Made by a program: the position numbers and the translations under genes. From the NCBI GenBank assembly GCA_947499545.1, contig CANMOZ010000001.1, positions 62,001-126,000 on the forward strand: a DNA stretch of 64,000 nt, written 5' to 3'. How positions within the stretch are numbered: position 1 is the first letter of the stretch; each line of letters starts with the position of its first letter. The stretch comes from an uncultured Saccharospirillaceae bacterium (GTDB lineage: Bacteria; Pseudomonadota; Gammaproteobacteria; Pseudomonadales; Oceanobacteraceae). Below the pieces are notes generated by a model. The model saw only the letters and a list, made by a program, of their open reading frames with translations, did not search any database and had not been told where the DNA came from. Shown in pieces: positions 58,702 to 64,000 of the stretch.

Positions 58702-60072
58702 CTACTTCATCGCATCTTGCTGCGAACCACCGTCTGACGATTCAGTAATTGAATCGCCTAATAGTTCTTTCTTAAATGTGGCTTCATCAAACTCACACCC
58801 CAAGAACCCCGCTATGATTTGCACGTCTTTATAAGCATTATCCAAACAACTGGTACCACCAGGGGATGGCGTCATATTGAAGGTAATTCCCTTACCCGTA
58901 TCAATTTTCGCTTCTCCCAACATCAAGGTCTTATTCTTTTTATCAATTAACTGAGGGCGCAAACCGCCAAACCCCTTCGCAAAGGTTAAATCTTCCAACT
59001 TTAATGAAGGCAGAATTTTTCTAACATCTTTTAAAAACAACCGTCGATTGAAATAAGGCATTTCAAAGACAAAGTTTTTCAATATGTAATTTCGAATATC
59101 GCTGACTTTAAATAAATCCCAGAATACCTTAAACACCGCACCATCAAGCTTTAAAACTTTAAAAAATTCTGGGACCGTTTTAATGTTGTACCGCTCAAGC
59201 ATTGGCAGAATAACCGCCGTCGGCCCAAAACGAGTCTTACCTGGCACGCCTACATCCGGGTCCCCATGGATAGCAGCAAACGGAAGTTTATCATTTTGGA
59301 CGGTGTACACTTTGCCGTTGAGAAATTGAGGCGTAAAGTAGTAAGAGCCTCCCATTGGCAAACAACTGAATTCCAGCCCATACCCCATTTTTTGTGCGAA
59401 CAACAGTGAATGTCCGCCAGCACTCACCACAACAAAACGAGCTTCAATCAAACCTTTCGATGTTTGAACTCTAAATAAGTCACCTTCTTTTTTAATGTCC
59501 TTTACCGACTCTCCTAAGCGCACATCGATGGTCTTGTCAGTGATCTTTTTAGCCTGCTCTACAAAAGAATGTGAAAGTGTTTCATAATTCACGGCAGAAT
59601 AATCGTCTTCAACACCAATAGCCACTACGTCTTCAGTCCGACCCTCCATAAGAGCAGGCTCAACTCTGGCAATGTCATCAGCTTCCCATAACTCCATCAT
59701 TTTGTAGTGCGGGCTAAAGACTTTAAATCGCTCACGCAGCTTTTCACATTCGGCTTTACCTACGCCCAAGACCATTTTAGGAAACTTGTAGATTAACTCA
59801 TCAGTGTTCGATCGGGCTTTGGCGTAATTTACCAACATATCAGCCGCGCGCTTAACATTCAGCGCCTTTTCAAGGGTGTAATTTGTCTCAATATCCCCAC
59901 AATGTATCGTCTGTGAGTTATTTTTCGAGTGAGAATTCACCTGAGACAAACGGTCATACTTTTCGACCAACCCAATGGCCCCAAGATTTGTGTAGCGTGC
60001 GAGTTCGTACAGAAGTGCAGTACCGGAAATACCACCACCAACAATAAGAACGTCGTATTTATTAAGCGTCAT
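58702..60072 (-). CDS. mqo: malate:quinone oxidoreductase, Helicobacter/Campylobacter type
   Basis: 456 residues. It oxidises malate to oxaloacetate and passes electrons to quinone at the membrane. It has the FAD motif VLIVGGGISGTALLYEL, the SQTIHCGDIETNYT segment, and a C-terminal KGITFNMTPSPGGTSCL. These blocks match, as I recall, the Mqo of Helicobacter and Campylobacter far better than the ~500-residue enterobacterial Mqo. FAD binding and catalytic residues look intact. It is transcribed alone. The subtype call rests on remembered sequences. Confidence 0.85.
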   Translation of the reverse strand: MTLNKYDVLIVGGGISGTALLYELARYTNLGAIGLVEKYDRLSQVNSHSKNNSQTIHCGDIETNYTLEKALNVKRAADMLVNYAKARSNTDELIYKFPKMVLGVGKAECEKLRERFKVFSPHYKMMELWEADDIARVEPALMEGRTEDVVAIGVEDDYSAVNYETLSHSFVEQAKKITDKTIDVRLGESVKDIKKEGDLFRVQTSKGLIEARFVVVSAGGHSLLFAQKMGYGLEFSCLPMGGSYYFTPQFLNGKVYTVQNDKLPFAAIHGDPDVGVPGKTRFGPTAVILPMLERYNIKTVPEFFKVLKLDGAVFKVFWDLFKVSDIRNYILKNFVFEMPYFNRRLFLKDVRKILPSLKLEDLTFAKGFGGLRPQLIDKKNKTLMLGEAKIDTGKGITFNMTPSPGGTSCLDNAYKDVQIIAGFLGCEFDEATFKKELLGDSITESSDGGSQQDAMK

Positions 60073-60270
60073 AGGCGATCACTCGTCTTTGTAGCCCCAA
60101 CATTCAAGCAATACTCAAGCGAAATGCGTATTAATGATACACGGCATCCTATACGCTGGATTTCGATTGCCTGACCACAGCCATCTTAGGCTTGGGACTG
60201 GGATTATACAGGCTTTGGTACCTTTGTGCCCTTATTAACCATTGAATTCCTTCAATTTTCCTTCAATGCC

Positions 60271-61359
60271 TTATTTTACCCAGCGTCTCTCAATTCTGTG
60301 ACTGTTTATGCCACAATATAGCTCATAACCAATGGTACCGGCACACTTCGCAACCTCTTCAACGGGAATCTGTGTACCCCACAACTCAGCCATCTCGCCC
60401 AATACTGGAGCCTCAATACCGGTTAAGTCGATGGTTATCATATCCATGGATACTCTTCCTACAACGGGACAAGCTTTATTTCTAAACCACACATATGGAG
60501 ACGATCTTAAATGTCTTGGGTAGCCGTCTCCGTAGCCCACTGCTAGCACTCCCAGCACCGAATCGGCCTTGGTCACATATTCAGCCCCGTAGCCCACGGT
60601 TTCTCCGGCAGACACGCTCCGAACGTTTATCAACCCAGCTTTCAAACTCATTACGGGCTTTAAGCCCAACTCACCCCCTGTTTTCCCATCAATGGGGGAG
60701 CAGCCGTAAACAGCAATACCAGGGCGAATGGTCTCATTCCGAGATTCTGGAGTTGTCCAAAGAGCTGCTGAATTGGCACTGCTGGTTCCTAAAGATGGGT
60801 ATTGCGAGAGCAAATGTTGTTTAAGTTGATTCCACCGCTGGCATTGCAACAAGTGCGTTCGATGCTCTGGCTCATCAGCACAAGCAAAATGCGTCATTAA
60901 ATGTGACACCTGCACCCCAGGGCATTGTTGCAACTTCTGCATGACTGGCTTGACCTCAGAAAGCTCTAACCCCAATCGGTTCATACCGGTATTCGCTTTC
61001 ACCCAAAGGTGTTGAGGTTTATGTTGTTTGAGCACCCAAGTCAGTTGCTGTTGGCTGTGCAACACCCACTCCACTTGATGTTCAGAAGCCCAGGCTAATT
61101 CATCCTCAGTCAAAGCCCCATCCATTACCAATATTCGTGCTTGAATACCCGCTTGCTTTAAGTGAGCAGCTTCTTCAAAACAGGCAACGGCTAACCCTAC
61201 GTGTTTACATTCGAATTGACGCGCAACGTCAATCGCTCCATGACCATATCCATTGGCTTTGATCGCTACAAAGGCTTCTTGCCCAGGTGCCCGGGCCTTT
61301 AATACTTCAAGATTATGAACCAGCGAAGACTGATTAAACTCCAAAACTGTGGGTCGCAA
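60271..61359 (-). CDS. alr: alanine racemase
   Basis: This PLP enzyme interconverts L- and D-alanine for peptidoglycan. The 362 residues have the PLP lysine K34 in AFVAIKANGYGHG and the second catalytic region VGYGAEYV in the C-terminal beta domain. GRVSMDMITIDLTG is the usual C-terminal block. In many gammaproteobacteria alr follows dnaB. Here its divergent neighbour instead encodes a DnaT-like and lambda P-like replication pair. Confidence 0.96.
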   Translation of the reverse strand: MRPTVLEFNQSSLVHNLEVLKARAPGQEAFVAIKANGYGHGAIDVARQFECKHVGLAVACFEEAAHLKQAGIQARILVMDGALTEDELAWASEHQVEWVLHSQQQLTWVLKQHKPQHLWVKANTGMNRLGLELSEVKPVMQKLQQCPGVQVSHLMTHFACADEPEHRTHLLQCQRWNQLKQHLLSQYPSLGTSSANSAALWTTPESRNETIRPGIAVYGCSPIDGKTGGELGLKPVMSLKAGLINVRSVSAGETVGYGAEYVTKADSVLGVLAVGYGDGYPRHLRSSPYVWFRNKACPVVGRVSMDMITIDLTGIEAPVLGEMAELWGTQIPVEEVAKCAGTIGYELYCGINSHRIERRWVK

Positions 61360-61582
61360 CGTGCAAAACTCCTGGATAAAACCCCATGAATACAGTGGAT
61401 CGCTTTCTCGTTACAATGGACGGTCGCGAATGTAGCAGTCGACTTGCTGCAGATTCCATGACAAATCAGGCCAACTTTGCAAAAGAGTATCATGGCTTGA
61501 TGAGAGGGAATAGCGCTTGAGTGAATGACTCAAAACCCAATGATCACCCAATACCCAGCAACCCCCTAAACAGAGTTTTGCC

Positions 61583-62725
61583 GTGAAAGGTCCAGAAGCA
61601 CAGCTGACGTTTTCGACATCTATTGCCTCAAAAGCAGGCGTTGAAGAAGCGATTATGTATCAGGCACTGCTTGACTTAGCTCCTTTGTTTGCCGAAAAAA
61701 CGTCGCCCGCTTCATTGGTTGGCAGTGCTCAATCTGAACACCATATTCCAAGATCGGCTCTCGAGAAAAGACTGCCTTTTTGGCAAACATCAGACCTTCA
61801 ACGGCTATTAAGCAGCTTAACCAATAGCGGCCTCATCACTCAGCTGTCTTCACCCCTGCCTCAGGTCGATTATCTAAGTTTTGGTTTTGGCCGCCGCCGC
61901 ATGCCCAATAGGGTTCAACCCTCGGTACACAGAGCCATACGCAGCCCTAATCAGCAAGGTCCCCAAAATAGGGCTCTTCCCATTGGGCAACAATGGCGAC
62001 CTGATGCCAGCACCTTTGTTGAGTTAGAGCGACTGGGGTACAGTAAAGAATCGACTGAGACACAAATTCCTGGTTTTATCCAATATTTTAGAGAAAAGGG
62101 CGAGCTTGGGTTTAATTGGAATCAAAAATTCAAAGCTTGGGTTAGGCGCACTCAGGTTCAAGCACAGCAAGCGCCTAAACGTGAAATCGCGAGTTTTGAA
62201 CAAACCATTCGCGAACCAACCCCAATGACCTCTGACTGGCGCCCAGACCCAGAAGCCATGCATATTTTATTGCGTGATCATGTTGACCCCCAGTTTATCG
62301 AGGACGCTATCCCAGAATTCGTTCTCTTTTGGCGCGAGCGAGGAGAGGTTCATAAAACATGGAGTTCAAAATTTGTCAGCCACGTACAGCGACAATGGCT
62401 GCGTTATCAGAACGAGGTACAACACAGTCGCGTGCCTCAAGCCATAAGTGAACACTGGCAGCCTGATCAAAATGTGTTCGACATTTTAGCCATGGCCAAT
62501 ATTGATGAAGCGTTCGCCAAACAGTGGGTGCAAGAGTTCGTGCTCTATTGGCGAGAGAGTGGTAAAGTTCATACCTCTTGGAACAGCAAATACCTTCAGT
62601 TTATTAAACAGAAGTGGAGTCAGAGGCTAAATCATCATGGGGTCAGCGGATCAACACCTACATCCCATCACCACGCAGCTGCGAATGCCCAAGCCCAGCT
62701 CACCGATACCAGCTGGGCAGACTGA
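61583..62725 (+). CDS. DnaT-like replication protein with three tandem DnaT-type repeats
   Basis: 380 residues. The N-terminal ~95 residues look like a winged helix (VEEAIMYQALLDLAPLF, LPFWQTSDLQRLLSSLTNSGLI), as in DnaT. Three copies of the DnaT C-terminal-type ssDNA-binding repeat follow, each opening with W-x-P-D and ending W-(x)-x-K-(x): about 138-188, 219-272 and 292-345. Shared landmarks are IPEFVLFW/VQEFVLYW, the WRE(R/S)G(E/K) turn and W-(N/S)-SK. E. coli DnaT carries one such domain. The protein probably binds ssDNA and helps load the helicase. It overlaps the next gene by 89 bases, suggesting translational coupling. Confidence 0.8.
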   Translation: MKGPEAQLTFSTSIASKAGVEEAIMYQALLDLAPLFAEKTSPASLVGSAQSEHHIPRSALEKRLPFWQTSDLQRLLSSLTNSGLITQLSSPLPQVDYLSFGFGRRRMPNRVQPSVHRAIRSPNQQGPQNRALPIGQQWRPDASTFVELERLGYSKESTETQIPGFIQYFREKGELGFNWNQKFKAWVRRTQVQAQQAPKREIASFEQTIREPTPMTSDWRPDPEAMHILLRDHVDPQFIEDAIPEFVLFWRERGEVHKTWSSKFVSHVQRQWLRYQNEVQHSRVPQAISEHWQPDQNVFDILAMANIDEAFAKQWVQEFVLYWRESGKVHTSWNSKYLQFIKQKWSQRLNHHGVSGSTPTSHHHAAANAQAQLTDTSWAD

Positions 62726-63323
62726 AACGGCGTTTCAGCAAACTACTGAAGACAAAGAAGTGCTCATCAGCGGCATTAATCAGGTCTTCGGCCTATTGCG
62801 GGTGAATTACCATAATCAGTTTCTAAAAGCCTACCCTGACCTTGAAACACTCAATCAGGGAAAGCGCTTATGGATGAAGTTGCTGGGCCAATACCCCCCC
62901 AGCCGCATTATTTGGGCAGCCGAACAAGCCATTAAAGCGTCGGAATATTTACCCTCTGTAGCAGAAATCCATAAGCGCTTAGAGTCTTCTTTGCCTGAAG
63001 CATTGGGTTTACCTAAAGTTCATGCTGCCTACGTTGAGGCCTGCCGCGCTCCCTCCCCTAAAGCCTCCTTTCAATGGTCTCACCCCGCTGTCTATTGGGC
63101 AGGTAGAGCGAGTGACTGGTATTTTTTGTCTTCCCAACCGGAACGATTTAGTTTCCCTGTGTTTGAAGAAAATTATCGACAACTGTGCCAACGCGTTGCT
63201 CAAGGGGAATCGCTGTCAGACCCTGTGATGAAACAACTCCCTGAAACTGCTTCAGAGTGCTCTCTTTCAGGCAAAGAAAATAAACAGCACTTAAAAAGTT
63301 TAAGATCATCATTAAAACTGTAG
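62637..63323 (+). CDS. phage lambda P-like replication protein (helicase loader candidate)
   Basis: 228 residues. The region from about 40 matches lambda P-type proteins: VFGLLRVNYHNQFLKAYPD, then KRLWMKLLGQYPPSRIIWAAEQAIKASEYLPSVAEI-type helices. Lambda P loads DnaB helicase at origins and forks. The C-terminal ~80 residues are less conserved and polar. No other phage genes surround it, and its partner is a chromosomal DnaT-repeat gene, so it looks domesticated. Start 62637 lies inside the upstream gene; ATG at 62685 is an alternative. Confidence 0.75.
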   Translation: MGSADQHLHPITTQLRMPKPSSPIPAGQTETAFQQTTEDKEVLISGINQVFGLLRVNYHNQFLKAYPDLETLNQGKRLWMKLLGQYPPSRIIWAAEQAIKASEYLPSVAEIHKRLESSLPEALGLPKVHAAYVEACRAPSPKASFQWSHPAVYWAGRASDWYFLSSQPERFSFPVFEENYRQLCQRVAQGESLSDPVMKQLPETASECSLSGKENKQHLKSLRSSLKL

Positions 63324-63383
63324 TAATCGCTGTATTTTGTTTTTCCTATGTTCTAATTGAATGAATCACTAAGGTCGTTATTT

Positions 63384-63920
63384 GTGCCTCTGTTACAAAC
63401 ACTAAATTATCTTGATAGCAATCCCTACGCTATTGATCATACTTGGGACACTCTAGAAGCAATTCAAAACGAATTAGCTGCCCATGGCATTCAATACGAA
63501 CGATTAACGCTCAATCAAGACGCGTTCCCAGTTGATAACCCAACGGCAGAAGACTGGCTAGAGATTTACCCTCACTTAACCTCTCACCTTTCTAACGCAA
63601 ACATTGAGCAACTCTTTGTCATTCCTTGCACCGATAATGCGCAACGAGAGACCGGGTTAGAAGAGCAAATCTATTCGACTCACATGATTCAAGCGGTACT
63701 GGACGGGGAATTACTGTTCGCTTTTCGTACTGATTCCCATATACACGAACTGCATTGCCATTCAGGGGATTTAATTCTGCTCCCTGCCAACACCCCCTTT
63801 TGGTTTGATATTGGAAGCAATCCCAATACAACTCTCCTAAGAGCGTTACCGAGCGAAATTGCTCCAAGAGCAGAGCGTACTGGCTGCACAGTCGTAAACG
63901 GCAGCAGCCGCTTAGACTAA
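63384..63920 (+). CDS. cupin resembling acireductone dioxygenase, metal ligands apparently missing
   Basis: 178 residues from GTG at 63384, preferred because AAGG lies nine bases upstream; TTG at 63357 is an alternative. The C-terminal part follows acireductone dioxygenase: VLDGELLFAFR then GDLILLPANTPFWFDIG and TLLRAL. In active enzymes the strand before the GxLF block has H-x-H-x4-E and a later His supplies the fourth metal ligand. Here the corresponding region reads EEQIYSTHMIQ, with only one His, and FWFDIG replaces RHWFDM. Loss of activity or altered ligands is likely. The neighbours (lambda P-like) offer no methionine-salvage context. Confidence 0.65.
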   Translation: MPLLQTLNYLDSNPYAIDHTWDTLEAIQNELAAHGIQYERLTLNQDAFPVDNPTAEDWLEIYPHLTSHLSNANIEQLFVIPCTDNAQRETGLEEQIYSTHMIQAVLDGELLFAFRTDSHIHELHCHSGDLILLPANTPFWFDIGSNPNTTLLRALPSEIAPRAERTGCTVVNGSSRLD

Positions 63921-64000
63921 GGTTACCTTTTCTTTTTACCCAAGATTGCCTGACCAGTATTGTAAATATACAGCCAAACTGAATACCGATTTTTTTTTGG

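Overview
The window looks like about 64 kb of chromosome from a free-living, probably marine, gammaproteobacterium of the Oceanospirillales/Pseudomonadales kind. This rests on the gene families present: FleQ-FleS-FleR flagellar regulators, a DUF5610 protein, NhaA, an ectoine-type aspartokinase, FolE2, an Mqo and a Tus-like protein. Base composition is moderate (roughly mid-40s percent G+C by eye). I see no rRNA, tRNA, CRISPR array, complete insertion sequence or prophage. The genus cannot be fixed from the sequence alone.

Layout. 1-14.4 kb: the 5' part of a DUF5610 gene, a tiny membrane protein, recX, a methionine synthase split into two overlapping genes, an SMI1/KNR4-type protein behind a strongly structured leader, several unrecognised proteins, and a large RND/MMPL-type exporter with a nearby winged-helix regulator. 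14.4-20.6 kb: nhaA behind a long leader, overlapping a beta-carbonic anhydrase gene, then DUF3015 and DUF4105 envelope proteins and an alpha/beta-hydrolase lipoprotein. 20.6-27.4 kb: valS, a lipoprotein resembling an inactivated S9 peptidase, nth, gloA and folE2. 27.7-33.1 kb: a Cys-rich secreted protein and the fleQ-fleSR cluster, with a good sigma-54 promoter in front of fleSR. 33.3-36.5 kb: a small parvulin, trxB, a TlpA-type thioredoxin and a Tus-like replication-terminus protein.

36.7-47.1 kb is accessory in flavour: a secreted trypsin-like protease, a TPR membrane protein, an orphan ectoine-type aspartokinase, lipoproteins, a periplasmic binding protein, and a lipoprotein gene bracketed by the real 3' end and a decayed copy of the 3' end of a zinc metallopeptidase gene. 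That peptidase gene overlaps ribE. 47.3-60 kb: patatin phospholipase plus sirtuin, fadH with a divergent AraC-type regulator, a CHASE-GGDEF diguanylate cyclase, a DksA/TraR zinc-finger protein, a PhnD-like binding protein, PagL and an epsilonproteobacterial-type malate:quinone oxidoreductase. 60-64 kb: alr, and divergent from it a protein with three DnaT-type repeats overlapping a lambda P-like replication protein, then a cupin that seems to lack metal ligands.

The most interesting items are the chromosomal DnaT-repeat/lambda P-like pair (a candidate helicase-loader module beside alr), the Tus-like protein with a weak candidate autoregulatory Ter site, the nhaA-carbonic anhydrase overlap behind a long leader, the unidentified structured RNA at 7124-7217, and the partial-gene duplication at 43.3/45.1 kb.
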